Shown here one piece after another: positions 1 through 7,167 of a DNA stretch of 27,864 bases. This DNA comes from an uncultured Eubacteriales bacterium. Its GTDB lineage: Bacteria > Bacillota > Clostridia > Lachnospirales > Anaerotignaceae. The translations under genes and the position numbers were made by a program. Within the stretch, counting starts at the first letter, position 1; each line of letters starts with the position of its first letter. The stretch covers positions 1 through 27,864 of the forward strand of contig URLB01000008.1 in NCBI GenBank assembly GCA_900548595.1, read 5' to 3'. The notes below the pieces were generated by a model. The model was not told where the DNA came from and ran no database searches. It worked only from the letters and a program-made list of their open reading frames with translations.

Positions 1-97
1 CAAATATCTCTTTCGGATATTTATCGGAAGGAAGAAAGTTTTCCATATATTCATCAACTATTTTAACACGCTCTGACAGTTCATCTTTAAAATCCAT
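1..97 (-). CDS. ispA: Polyprenyl (farnesyl/geranyl) diphosphate synthase, N-terminal fragment
   Basis: Only the first 32 codons lie in the window; the gene runs off the left edge. The peptide begins MDFKDELSERVKIVDEYMEN and continues into LPSDKYPKEIF, which resembles the N-terminus of bacterial trans-isoprenyl diphosphate synthases. These enzymes condense isopentenyl diphosphate units into C10-C20 prenyl diphosphates in the cytoplasm. The catalytic DDxxD motifs would lie outside the window, so the call rests on the short N-terminus and on gene order: ispA commonly follows xseB in Firmicutes. Its ATG overlaps the xseB stop as TAATG, which indicates translational coupling at the end of the asp23-nusB-xseAB operon. 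Confidence 0.72.
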   Translation of the reverse strand, partial: MDFKDELSERVKIVDEYMENFLPSDKYPKEIF

Positions 98-336
98 TAC
101 TCTTCCTCCTTAATATCAAACGGCTTCTCTGAAAGTTGCCCGCCAAGACCTACGGAAAGAATTGTAACCTGCTGTTTTGCGTCAGTGAGTTTCCCTCCGC
201 AAAATGATGCAAGCTCAACGCCTTCTTTATATAATTTAACCGTATCGTCCAAAGAAAGCTCACCTTTTTCCATAAGAGTTACTATTTCTTCAAGTCTGGA
301 AAGGGCTTCTTCAAAAGTTTTAGTTTTTTTTGCCAT
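97..336 (-). CDS. xseB: Exodeoxyribonuclease VII small subunit
   Basis: A 79-residue protein of typical XseB length. The N-terminal half carries the family signature: TFEEALSRLEEIVTLMEKGE followed by LSLDDTVKLYKEG, a helical hairpin that binds the large subunit. Exonuclease VII degrades single-stranded DNA from both ends in the cytoplasm and takes part in repair. A TTG codon one position upstream is possible, but the ATG at 336 sits six bases after an AAGGTGG ribosome site. The gene overlaps the end of xseA by 17 bp and the start of ispA by one base. The C-terminus is acidic and poorly conserved, as usual. Confidence 0.93.
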   Translation of the reverse strand: MAKKTKTFEEALSRLEEIVTLMEKGELSLDDTVKLYKEGVELASFCGGKLTDAKQQVTILSVGLGGQLSEKPFDIKEEE

Positions 337-1543
337 CAAAATCCACCTTATCTTTTACCTGTGCCGTTATATTTCCGTCAACGAAAGTAACGGAAATTAT
401 TTCTCCGCACTCTATATCTTTAACCGAAGAAACTACTTTTCCGTCGCTGTCTTCCGTATAAGAATATCCCCTTGTCAGTACTTTAAGCGGAGAAAGTGCC
501 TCCAACGCAGAAACGGCATTGGAAAACGCCATGTTCTTGCCCATAATGCTTTTTTCAGCCAACAGCTTTATTCTTTCAGCCATATTGTTCATCTTCATCT
601 CAATAGGATAAAAAATTGCCGTTGGATTTCTGAAATTCCTTGTTTCAACAAGTCTTTTATATTTATCAGAAATACGATTCAATATATTGGCTGTCGAAAT
701 TTTCATTCTGTCCGATAACTCTTCCGCTTTTCTTAAGTCCTCATATATATCGTTTACAGCCAATTCGGCTGCGTTTGACGGTGTGGACGCTCTCAAATCG
801 GCTGTAAAGTCAGCTATTGTAAAATCGGTCTCATGGCCTACTGCCGAAATAACGGGTATTTCCGATGCAAATATTGCCCTTGCTACCTTTTCTTCATTAA
901 AAGCCCATAAGTCCTCTATACTTCCGCCGCCTCGTCCCAATATTATCGTATCCGCCTTTTTAAGCCTGTTGGCAAGCCTGATTCCTTCAACTATAGAGTC
1001 AACAGCAGATTCTCCCTGTACAAGTACAGGTATAACGGTAATTGATACAGATTTATTTCTCGCTCCGGCTATTTTTATAATATCTCTTACCGCCGCTCCG
1101 GTAGGAGAAGTTATAACGGCAATGTTTTTAGGATGTTTTTCTATCTCCCGTTTATAGTCGGGATCAAAAAGACCTTCTTCCGCCAGCTTCTGCTTAAGCT
1201 GTTCGAACGCTATTGTCAGCGCACCCACTCCGTCCGGCTTCATAAGCTGAACGACAAGCTGATATTCTCCCGTTCTTTCATAAACGGTTATATATCCGCA
1301 TACAATTACAGACATTCCGTTCTCCGGCATAAACGGAAGTATATCGGCGTCTCCCTTAAACATTATGCATTTCATAGAACTTTCGCTGTCCTTCATCGAA
1401 AAATACATATGTCCAGAACTATGTTTTTTAAAGTTTGAAATTTCTCCGGCTACCCAAATACTTCCCAGAACATAATCTTTTTCAAGCAGCGTTCTTATAT
1501 ATCCGTTTACTTTTGATACAGAATAAATTTTAGGTTCAAGCAT
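320..1543 (-). CDS. xseA: Exodeoxyribonuclease VII large subunit
   Basis: A 407-residue protein, the usual length. Residues 1-105 form the OB-fold nucleic-acid-binding domain (SVSKVNGYIRTLLEKD, WVAGEISNFK). The catalytic core follows, with ITSPTGAAVRDI near 145-155, GRGGGSIEDLWAFNEE near 203-218 and SAVGHETDFTIADFTADLRA near 233-252. A coiled-coil region that recruits XseB follows to the C-terminus. A GTG at 1552 is an alternative start, but the ATG at 1543 has a GGAG just upstream and gives the conserved LEPKIYSVS start. The start overlaps the nusB stop by eight bases and the end overlaps xseB, so the three genes are tightly coupled. Confidence 0.96.
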   Translation of the reverse strand: MLEPKIYSVSKVNGYIRTLLEKDYVLGSIWVAGEISNFKKHSSGHMYFSMKDSESSMKCIMFKGDADILPFMPENGMSVIVCGYITVYERTGEYQLVVQLMKPDGVGALTIAFEQLKQKLAEEGLFDPDYKREIEKHPKNIAVITSPTGAAVRDIIKIAGARNKSVSITVIPVLVQGESAVDSIVEGIRLANRLKKADTIILGRGGGSIEDLWAFNEEKVARAIFASEIPVISAVGHETDFTIADFTADLRASTPSNAAELAVNDIYEDLRKAEELSDRMKISTANILNRISDKYKRLVETRNFRNPTAIFYPIEMKMNNMAERIKLLAEKSIMGKNMAFSNAVSALEALSPLKVLTRGYSYTEDSDGKVVSSVKDIECGEIISVTFVDGNITAQVKDKVDFDGKKN

Positions 1544-1952
1544 TTTCTCCACTATCGGTCAGTTTACCCAATATTCCGTTTATAAATGCCGGCGCCTCGT
1601 CAGAGCTGTATGTTTTTGCCAGTTCAACCGCTTCATTTACGGCTACTCCTTCCGGAACGTCCGGAGCAAATTTTATCTCATATGTCGCAAGTCTTAAAAT
1701 AGCTTTATCAACCTTTGACATTCTTTCTACGCTCCACCCTTTTGCGTATTTACCGATCAAATCGTCTATTTCTTCAAGATTTTTCATAGTTCCTTCTGTT
1801 TTCGACAATATATAATTTTTATCGTTTTCGGTTATTTCCTCATCATTAAGAGTAAGGAAAGTTTCCTTAATTTCATCAAAGTTTCCGTCTTTTACAAAAT
1901 CATATTGAAACAGTAAATAAAACGCCAGTTTTCTTGCATTTCTGCGGCCCAT
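1536..1952 (-). CDS. nusB: Transcription antitermination factor NusB
   Basis: A 138-residue all-helical protein with the NusB signatures: an N-terminal MGRRNARKLAFYLLFQYDF and a C-terminal AVNEAVELAKTYSSDEAPAF, with INGILGKL at the end. NusB pairs with NusE (ribosomal protein S10) on boxA RNA and supports antitermination of rRNA transcription. The ATG follows a GGGAGGA ribosome site by five bases. It lies 108 bp downstream of asp23 and overlaps xseA, a gene order common in Clostridia. Confidence 0.96.
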   Translation of the reverse strand: MGRRNARKLAFYLLFQYDFVKDGNFDEIKETFLTLNDEEITENDKNYILSKTEGTMKNLEEIDDLIGKYAKGWSVERMSKVDKAILRLATYEIKFAPDVPEGVAVNEAVELAKTYSSDEAPAFINGILGKLTDSGENA

Positions 1953-1971
1953 ATTTGTCCTCCCAACATTT

Positions 1972-2020
1972 AAAAAGGCTGCCTTAAAAACAGCACCGTC
2001 AAAGAACCGAAAGCCTTTTT
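1972..2020 (-). other. Inverted repeat in the asp23-nusB spacer, possible attenuator
   Basis: Perfect 9-bp arms, AAAAAGGCT at 1972-1980 and AGCCTTTTT at 2012-2020, enclose 31 bases. Read on the minus strand the hairpin ends in a run of Ts, so it could partly terminate or process the mRNA between asp23 and nusB. The loop is long for a classic terminator, so function is uncertain. Confidence 0.35.
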
Positions 2021-2060
2021 CCGTGCCGTCCTAAGCTGCAGCCGTAATATTGTCTATTTC

Positions 2061-2459
2061 TTACTCTTCCGTTGCGTCTTCGGCTTCCGTTGTTACGGGA
2101 GCTGCAACTTCTTTTTCCACAACAACTTCCGATACGACTACGTTTACACCCGTAACCGTAAGGCCTGTCATCGTCTCAACAGCATTTTTAACTTTCTGCT
2201 GAACTTCCTCACAAGCTTTTTTAATATTTATTCCAAATTTTACGGAAATTTCCACCTCAACAAGAGCATTGGACTCCTCAACGGTAACCTTTACTCCTTT
2301 TGACTGATTCTTTTTGCCGAAAAAACCTTTAACCGTACTTACAGGCGCTGATGAAGGAAGCGAAACACCCTCCGTTTCAGCTGCGGCAGTTCCCGCTATA
2401 ATTGCTATTACTTCATCGGATATCTGGATTTGTCCGTTTACGTCTTTAGATTCAACCAT
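2061..2459 (-). CDS. Asp23/Gls24 family envelope stress protein
   Basis: A 132-residue protein with the Asp23 (DUF322) pattern: GQIQISDEVIAIIAGTAAAE near the start, then KGVKVTVEESNALVEVEISV and GINIKKACEEVQQKVKNAVE. It ends in a Val/Glu/Thr-rich tail. The family is linked to the cell envelope and alkaline or general stress in Firmicutes, and in Clostridia a member regularly precedes nusB. The ATG follows a GGAGGA ribosome site. It is the first gene of the operon, behind a promoter at 2503-2530. A nearby nusB leader repeat may give it a separate, more abundant transcript. Confidence 0.9.
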   Translation of the reverse strand: MVESKDVNGQIQISDEVIAIIAGTAAAETEGVSLPSSAPVSTVKGFFGKKNQSKGVKVTVEESNALVEVEISVKFGINIKKACEEVQQKVKNAVETMTGLTVTGVNVVVSEVVVEKEVAAPVTTEAEDATEE

Positions 2460-2502
2460 TTATATCATCCTCCATATCTTATTACCCATATTTATATTCA
2501 CC

Positions 2503-2530
2503 ATTATAACAGATTTTTTCCACTTTGCAA
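2503..2530 (-). promoter_or_regulatory. Sigma-A promoter of the asp23-nusB-xseAB-ispA operon
   Basis: On the minus strand TTGCAA (2525-2530) and TATAAT (2503-2508) are separated by 16 bp, with a TG one base before the -10, an extended -10 element. It lies about 45 bp before the asp23 start. Confidence 0.65.
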
Positions 2531-2600
2531 TTGAATTATACAAATTTTATACATCATACGTGCATAAACAACATTATTTAATCCTTTCCTAATTATTGCC

Positions 2601-2954
2601 TCAGTCCGCATATTTAATAACGGTCAATTCGCCGTTTATCGGAAACTCGCAAATCTCTTTTATGTACTTATCGGGCTTTATACACCCCTGAGTTATTTTC
2701 TTCTTTACATTTTCCATAGATTCTTTTTCAAAATCGCTTGTAAAAGTCTCTGTAAGTCTGTTTAGCCAAAGTCTTCCCGACTTTGTAAAGAACAGTTCGT
2801 CTTCGTATTCGCATACGTTGTATCTGGAGTTTTCTATCGGCGTAAAGGAAACATGGTTATATATAAGTTTTTCAGCCTCGTACTTTCCTGCCGTAAATGC
2901 TTTTAAGATTGTAAAAATTTCTTTTCTGTCTTCGGTTACGGTTTTTATATACAT
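2601..2954 (-). CDS. Hypothetical protein (117 aa), divergent from a LysR regulator
   Basis: I do not recognise the family. The protein is soluble, mixed alpha/beta and has no signal peptide or membrane segment. It starts MYIKTVTEDRKEIFTILKAF, has an aromatic middle stretch (CEYEDELFFTKSGRLWLNRL) and ends GELTVIKYAD. The ATG follows GGAGGCG by eight bases. A good sigma-A promoter lies directly upstream, back to back with that of the LysR gene at 3118. This arrangement is typical of a LysR regulator and its target, so this gene may be regulated by its neighbour. That is inference from layout only. Confidence 0.75.
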   Translation of the reverse strand: MYIKTVTEDRKEIFTILKAFTAGKYEAEKLIYNHVSFTPIENSRYNVCEYEDELFFTKSGRLWLNRLTETFTSDFEKESMENVKKKITQGCIKPDKYIKEICEFPINGELTVIKYAD

Positions 2955-2978
2955 ATATTTACGCCTCCCTACGCCAAT

Positions 2979-3007
2979 ATAATAACCTTTTTTATCTTTT
3001 TATTCAA
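2979..3007 (-). promoter_or_regulatory. Sigma-A promoter of the 117-aa gene
   Basis: TTGAAT (minus strand, 3002-3007), a 17-bp spacer and TATTAT (2979-2984), about 25 bp upstream of the start codon. Confidence 0.6.
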
Positions 3008-3046
3008 CTTCCGTGCTTTTTCCGTTTAATGTTATGAAAACAATAT

Positions 3047-3075
3047 TTGATTTTATTAATATCCAGTCTTATAAT
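3047..3075 (+). promoter_or_regulatory. Sigma-A promoter of the LysR gene
   Basis: TTGATT (3047-3052), a 17-bp spacer and a perfect TATAAT (3070-3075). Two TTATGAG repeats 21 bp apart (3077-3083 and 3098-3104) follow the -10 and could be an autoregulatory site. Confidence 0.65.
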
Positions 3076-3117
3076 ATTATGAGTAATCATCATAGTTTTA
3101 TGAGAAAGGAAATAAAT

Positions 3118-3996
3118 ATGGATACAAAAAAATACGAAGCTCTTTTGGCTTCCATAAATATGGGCAGCTTCACAAAGGCTGCCGAAGTCCTCGGTTGTAC
3201 TCAATCCGGACTGACGCACATGATGAACGGACTTGAACAGGAATTTGGATTTCAGCTTCTCATAAGAGGTCATCATGGTGTAAAGCCTACCCCGAACTGT
3301 AGCAGAATTCTTCCGTATATTCAGAAACTTGTCGAAGCAAATACAGCCCTTGACGTTGAAATAAAAAGAGTAAATACACTGAAAGATTCCGTAATCAGAA
3401 TCGGTTCATATACAAGCATTATAATGCACTGGTTATCCGACGCAGTTAAAAAATTCAATACGGATTATCCCGATATAACAGTTGAAATCAAAGACGGAGG
3501 AGCCGACGAGATATACGGTTGGGTTATGGACGGAACGGTAGACATAGGTTTTTTAAGCCGTCAGGAAGAATATAAAACGGAGTGGATACCGCTAAGAAAA
3601 GATCCTCTCCTTGCTATTATGCCTCCCGATGACAGCCATACCGCAAAACAAATTCCGTTGACTGACTTTAACGGGAAAAAATTTCTTATGCCGTCTTACG
3701 GTTTAAATAAAGATATTTACCGTGTATTTAAAAAATACGGAATTACACCCGATATAAGCAATTCTCATATGAATTATGTAGTTATACTTTCAATGGTAGA
3801 AAGAGGTCTCGGAATGAGCATACTTTCGGAGCTTCTTCTTAAGGGGCGTAACGATAATATAAAAATAATGGATACAAAACCGAAAATGTACAGAGAATTG
3901 GGCATTGCCATACAGTCGCATAAATATGCCACAAATACCGTTAAAAAGTTTATAGAATATACAAAAGAAACCGTAGAAAGTTTATATAAAAAATAA
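3118..3996 (+). CDS. LysR-family transcriptional regulator
   Basis: A 292-residue protein of standard LysR length. Residues 1-60 are the winged helix-turn-helix: ALLASINMGSFTKAAEVLGC, then TQSGLTHMMNGLEQEFGFQL and LIRGHHGVKPT. Residues about 85-290 form the periplasmic-binding-protein-like effector domain (VIRIGSYTSIIMHWL, VDIGFLSRQEE, MVERGLGMSIL). The open frame extends upstream to 3013, but the ATG at 3118 has an AAGGA ribosome site and starts at the conserved MDTKKYEALL. The effector is unknown. The only divergent neighbour is the 117-aa protein at 2601-2954, the likeliest target besides itself. A strong terminator follows. Confidence 0.93.
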   Translation: MDTKKYEALLASINMGSFTKAAEVLGCTQSGLTHMMNGLEQEFGFQLLIRGHHGVKPTPNCSRILPYIQKLVEANTALDVEIKRVNTLKDSVIRIGSYTSIIMHWLSDAVKKFNTDYPDITVEIKDGGADEIYGWVMDGTVDIGFLSRQEEYKTEWIPLRKDPLLAIMPPDDSHTAKQIPLTDFNGKKFLMPSYGLNKDIYRVFKKYGITPDISNSHMNYVVILSMVERGLGMSILSELLLKGRNDNIKIMDTKPKMYRELGIAIQSHKYATNTVKKFIEYTKETVESLYKK

Positions 3997-4002
3997 AAAG
4001 CT

Positions 4003-4040
4003 ATCCCCTCCTTCTGACGTTCAAAGGAGGGGATTATTTC
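4003..4040 (+). terminator. Rho-independent terminator of the LysR gene
   Basis: An 11-bp perfect GC-rich stem (ATCCCCTCCTT at 4003-4013 with AAGGAGGGGAT at 4024-4034), a 10-base loop, then a T-rich tail. It separates the LysR gene from the convergent small membrane protein gene. Confidence 0.85.
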
Positions 4041-4055
4041 ATATAGTTATGGCAC

Positions 4056-4331
4056 TTAAATGATAAAAATATAAAATAAACACATAATAAGTTCTACCCA
4101 TAAAGTTTTTCTGTATGCAGACCATGTTTCATCAGGATCTGTGCGTAAATCAAGCTTTGTATATAATAATATCGCAACTATAATGCCATGCATTGCCATT
4201 AACACTTCAGAAATTATAATAGGAAAAAACACAGGCAATGCCCAACAAACAAAAACAAAACCGCCTCTAAGCCATAAACGAACAATATAGGGAAGTTTAT
4301 CTATCTTATTTTGTAATTTATCTTTATCCAT
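4056..4331 (-). CDS. Small membrane protein, function unknown
   Basis: A 91-residue protein with three probable membrane segments: about residues 23-42 (GGFVFVCWALPVFFPIII), 43-58 (EVLMAMHGIIVAILLY) and 75-91 (LWVELIMCLFYIFII). The N-terminal 20 residues are charged and the loop after the second helix is polar (TKLDLRTDPDETWSAYRK). No family was recognised. The ribosome site (AAAGTGGT) is weak. It stands alone, convergent with the LysR gene and preceded by an AT-rich spacer that holds a plausible promoter at 4476-4504. Confidence 0.65.
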   Translation of the reverse strand: MDKDKLQNKIDKLPYIVRLWLRGGFVFVCWALPVFFPIIISEVLMAMHGIIVAILLYTKLDLRTDPDETWSAYRKTLWVELIMCLFYIFII

Positions 4332-4651
4332 AATAAACCACTTTCAATAATGCACACAAAACGCTTCTTTATTTATTATTTATTGTAATATAAATCAACA
4401 AATCGTACAATATTAAATCAAAATATCTTAAAATATACCATTATACATTCTATTATATTCGATATAATTCGACATATTATACAAAAAAACTTTAATTTAT
4501 CCAATCACCATTTATTTTAAACTGATTACTTACCCCCAAGACATCTGTAAGTTTTTATATATCTTACCATTCGCAAATGCAATATCAGCTTTATTTGTTT
4601 TCGTTTTAGCATTTTATATGCTTTCAATAAATCCGAAAAGTTTAATACATA
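4332..4651. other. AT-rich intergenic region (320 bp)
   Basis: No convincing gene. It contains a candidate minus-strand promoter (4476-4504) for the small membrane protein and a direct repeat ATTCGATAT/ATTCGACAT (4457-4465, 4467-4475) near its expected start site. The 4530-4612 part has only short, stop-broken frames on the minus strand. No terminator-like stem was found for the methyltransferase gene that ends at 4652. Confidence 0.6.
4476..4504 (-). promoter_or_regulatory. Candidate sigma-A promoter for the small membrane protein gene
   Basis: TTGGAT (minus strand, 4499-4504), a 17-bp spacer and TATAAT (4476-4481). It implies a leader of about 140 nt before the start codon at 4331. Confidence 0.5.
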
Positions 4652-5794
4652 TCATTCGCCTTCGTTTTTTCTCGGAGGTCTGGGACCGTAGAACTGATAA
4701 TAATCGATTTTAATCCTTCCGTTGAAAAGTTTTCTTTTTGCGCTCGCCTTTTTTCCAAACAGCTTTTCAAAGTATTCCATAGACGTTATAACATATGTAG
4801 ACCACGTTTCGTTTCCGTGCATCGTTCCTCCGAGGGATCTGTACATATTTTCTACGTCTTTTACCTCCCCGAGACGTTCCCCGTAAGGCGGATTGGTTAT
4901 AAGGCAGCCATAGTCGCCGTATAATTCCGTTTCCTGTACAGGTTTAACTTCAAAAGTAATGCAATCGTCAACGCCTGCAAGTTCCGCATTGGCTTTTGCA
5001 AGTTCTATTGCCGCAGGATCAATGTCGCTTCCGTATATTTCGGGCATACAATCGTAATCAATGGCTTCATAACATTTGCGGCGTTCTTCTTTCCAAAGGC
5101 TCTCCGGCACTCTCTCCCACTTTTCCGAAGCAAAATGTCTGTTAAGCCCCGGCGCTATATTTCTTGCTATCAGAGCCGCCTCAATAGGTATTGTTCCCGA
5201 ACCGCAAAACGGGTCAAGAAGAATCCTGTCCTTATTCCAATAACTCAGCTCAACCATGGCTGCCGCCAACGTTTCCTTTAAAGGAGCGTCCAAGGCGTTT
5301 GCCCTGTATCCTCTTTTATGTAACCCCGAACCGCTTGTATCAATAGTAAGCGTAGCCATATCTTTCAAAAGCGCAACCTGTACCGTATATTCCGCTCCCG
5401 TCTCGTCAAACCAATCGACATCGTATTTTTCTTTCAGCTTTTCCACTATAGCCTTTTTTACTATCGCCTGGCAGTCCGGTACGGAATGGAGAGTGCTTTT
5501 TACGCTTTTTCCGACAACCGTAAACTTTCCGTCCACGGGTATCCAATCCCCCCACGGAAGAGCCTTTGTACCCTGAAAAAGTTCCTCAAATGATGTAGCT
5601 TTAAACTCTCCCATTTTTACAAAAACACGCCCCGCACATCTTAACCACAGATTTGCTCTGGGAATGGCGCTCTCGTCTCCCGTAAATTCCACACGTCCGT
5701 CAAACGTACGCACGTTTTCAAATCCGAGTTTTATGACCTCTCTTTTTACACAGGCTTCAAGTCCGAATGTGGCTGTAGCAATATAATTTATCAT
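4652..5794 (-). CDS. THUMP-domain class I SAM-dependent rRNA methyltransferase (RlmL/YpsC type)
   Basis: A 380-residue protein. Residues about 45-155 are a THUMP RNA-binding domain. The rest is a Rossmann methyltransferase with the SAM site DPFCGSGTIPIEAALIA (194-210), the acidic strand end GSDIDPAAIELAKANA (255-270) and the N6/N2-methylase catalytic motif NPPYGER (301-307). By similarity it methylates a guanine N2 in 23S rRNA, as the N-terminal half of E. coli RlmL does; the Firmicutes protein is the single-domain form. The ATG follows AAGGAG. It is transcribed away from tgt, with which it shares a 128-bp promoter region. The exact target base cannot be read from the sequence. Confidence 0.9.
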   Translation of the reverse strand: MINYIATATFGLEACVKREVIKLGFENVRTFDGRVEFTGDESAIPRANLWLRCAGRVFVKMGEFKATSFEELFQGTKALPWGDWIPVDGKFTVVGKSVKSTLHSVPDCQAIVKKAIVEKLKEKYDVDWFDETGAEYTVQVALLKDMATLTIDTSGSGLHKRGYRANALDAPLKETLAAAMVELSYWNKDRILLDPFCGSGTIPIEAALIARNIAPGLNRHFASEKWERVPESLWKEERRKCYEAIDYDCMPEIYGSDIDPAAIELAKANAELAGVDDCITFEVKPVQETELYGDYGCLITNPPYGERLGEVKDVENMYRSLGGTMHGNETWSTYVITSMEYFEKLFGKKASAKRKLFNGRIKIDYYQFYGPRPPRKNEGE

Positions 5795-5855
5795 AATTTA
5801 TCTCCTTAAAATATGTATATATTGATAAGTATATCATAAAATTGCCTTATTCGCC

Positions 5856-5884
5856 TTGAAAATATATTATTTTCAATATAAAAT
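5856..5884 (+). promoter_or_regulatory. Promoter of tgt overlapping a 21-bp palindrome
   Basis: TTGAAA (5856-5861), a 17-bp spacer and TAAAAT (5879-5884). The -35 and spacer coincide with a perfect inverted repeat, TTGAAAATA (5856-5864) and TATTTTCAA (5868-5876), a possible operator for tgt, the divergent methyltransferase gene, or both. Confidence 0.55.
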
Positions 5885-5922
5885 ATTATTCGGTATTTAA
5901 AATAAAAAAACGGAGATATAAT

Positions 5923-7053
5923 ATGTACAAATTATTGAAAACAAGCGGACGCGCAAAGCGCGGAGAATTTCACACGCCCCACGGGGTTATACAGACTCCC
6001 GTATTTATGAACGTAGGCACACTTGCAGCCATAAAGGGAGCCCTTTCCACAGAGGACTTGGAAAATCTGAAATGCCAGGTAGAGCTTTCAAATACTTATC
6101 ATCTTCACCTCCGTCCGGGTGATGAAGTTATTAAAAAGCTGGGCGGACTGCATAAATTTATGGTTTGGGACAAGCCTATACTTACTGACAGCGGCGGATT
6201 TCAGGTATTTTCTTTATCATCTCTCAGAAAAATAAAGGAAGAAGGCGTTTATTTCAATTCCCATATAGACGGAAGAAAACTGTTTATAGGCCCCGAGGAA
6301 AGTATGCGCATCCAATCAAATCTGGCTTCAACAATAGCAATGGCATTTGACGAATGTTCACCTGCTCTTGCCGACAGAAACTATGTACAAAATTCGGTTG
6401 AAAGGACAACAAGATGGCTTTACCGATGTAAAGCGGAAATGGACAGACTGAATTCTCTTGATGATACAATCAATAAAAAACAAATGCTTTTCGGTATCAA
6501 TCAGGGCGCTATATTCCCCGATATTCGTATAGAGCATGCTAAGCGCATATCGGAACTTGACCTTGACGGATATGCCGTAGGAGGTCTCGCCGTAGGTGAA
6601 ACCCATGCGGAAATGTATCACATTCTCGAAGAAGTCGTACCATATCTTCCAAAGGAGAAACCTACTTATCTTATGGGTGTAGGAACACCTGAAAATATAC
6701 TTGAAGCAGTTGAAAGAGGCGTAGACTTCTTTGACTGTGTTCTTCCGGCAAGAAACGGACGACATGCCCATGTATATACAAATGCCGGTAAGCTAAACCT
6801 TATGAACGCTAAATATGAACTTGACGATACGCCCATAGACGAAACCTGCGACTGTCCTGTATGCAGACGATATACAAAGGCATATATAAGACATCTTTTT
6901 AAGGCAAAAGAAATGCTTGCAATGCGTCTTTGCGTTATGCACAATCTGTATTTCTTTAATACAATGATGGAAGAAATACGACTTGCATTGGACGAAGACA
7001 GATTTGAAAGTTATAAAAAGTCTAAGCTTGAAGGCTTTAAGCAAAATAAGTAA
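5923..7053 (+). CDS. tgt: tRNA-guanine transglycosylase (queuine tRNA-ribosyltransferase)
   Basis: A 376-residue TIM-barrel enzyme of usual length. It swaps guanine 34 of GUN-anticodon tRNAs for the queuosine precursor preQ1. Visible features are LTDSGGFQVFSLSSLRKI with the general-acid Asp89, the substrate loop YAVGGLAVGE (217-226), DCVLPARNGRHAHVYT with the likely nucleophile Asp271, and zinc ligands Cys309, Cys311, Cys314 and His340. The ATG follows CGGAGA. No queA lies upstream here, although that pairing is common. yajC follows 114 bp downstream but has its own promoter. Confidence 0.97.
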   Translation: MYKLLKTSGRAKRGEFHTPHGVIQTPVFMNVGTLAAIKGALSTEDLENLKCQVELSNTYHLHLRPGDEVIKKLGGLHKFMVWDKPILTDSGGFQVFSLSSLRKIKEEGVYFNSHIDGRKLFIGPEESMRIQSNLASTIAMAFDECSPALADRNYVQNSVERTTRWLYRCKAEMDRLNSLDDTINKKQMLFGINQGAIFPDIRIEHAKRISELDLDGYAVGGLAVGETHAEMYHILEEVVPYLPKEKPTYLMGVGTPENILEAVERGVDFFDCVLPARNGRHAHVYTNAGKLNLMNAKYELDDTPIDETCDCPVCRRYTKAYIRHLFKAKEMLAMRLCVMHNLYFFNTMMEEIRLALDEDRFESYKKSKLEGFKQNK

Positions 7054-7076
7054 TACATTAGAAAAATCTAATTACC

Positions 7077-7105
7077 TTGACTAAATATACAAATTTTTAT
7101 ATAAT
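7077..7105 (+). promoter_or_regulatory. Sigma-A promoter of yajC
   Basis: TTGACT (7077-7082), a 17-bp spacer and perfect TATAAT (7100-7105), about 62 bp upstream of the yajC start. A small hairpin (ATTAGA/TCTAAT, 7057-7072) lies between the tgt stop and this promoter but has no T-run. Confidence 0.75.
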
Positions 7106-7167
7106 TGTATTCAGCGTTTTTATCCATAATCGGATAATAAGTTTTACAATTTAAAGGAGAGAACAAA

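Noticed and set aside
4530..4612. A minus-strand frame reading NKADIAFANGKIY, like the start of an amidohydrolase
   Set aside because: Only about 25 codons lie between stops, there is no second motif, and the other frames give unrelated peptides. Chance similarity is likely.
7057..7072. ATTAGA/TCTAAT hairpin after tgt as a terminator
   Set aside because: Short AT-only stem with no T-run; the yajC promoter starts five bases later.
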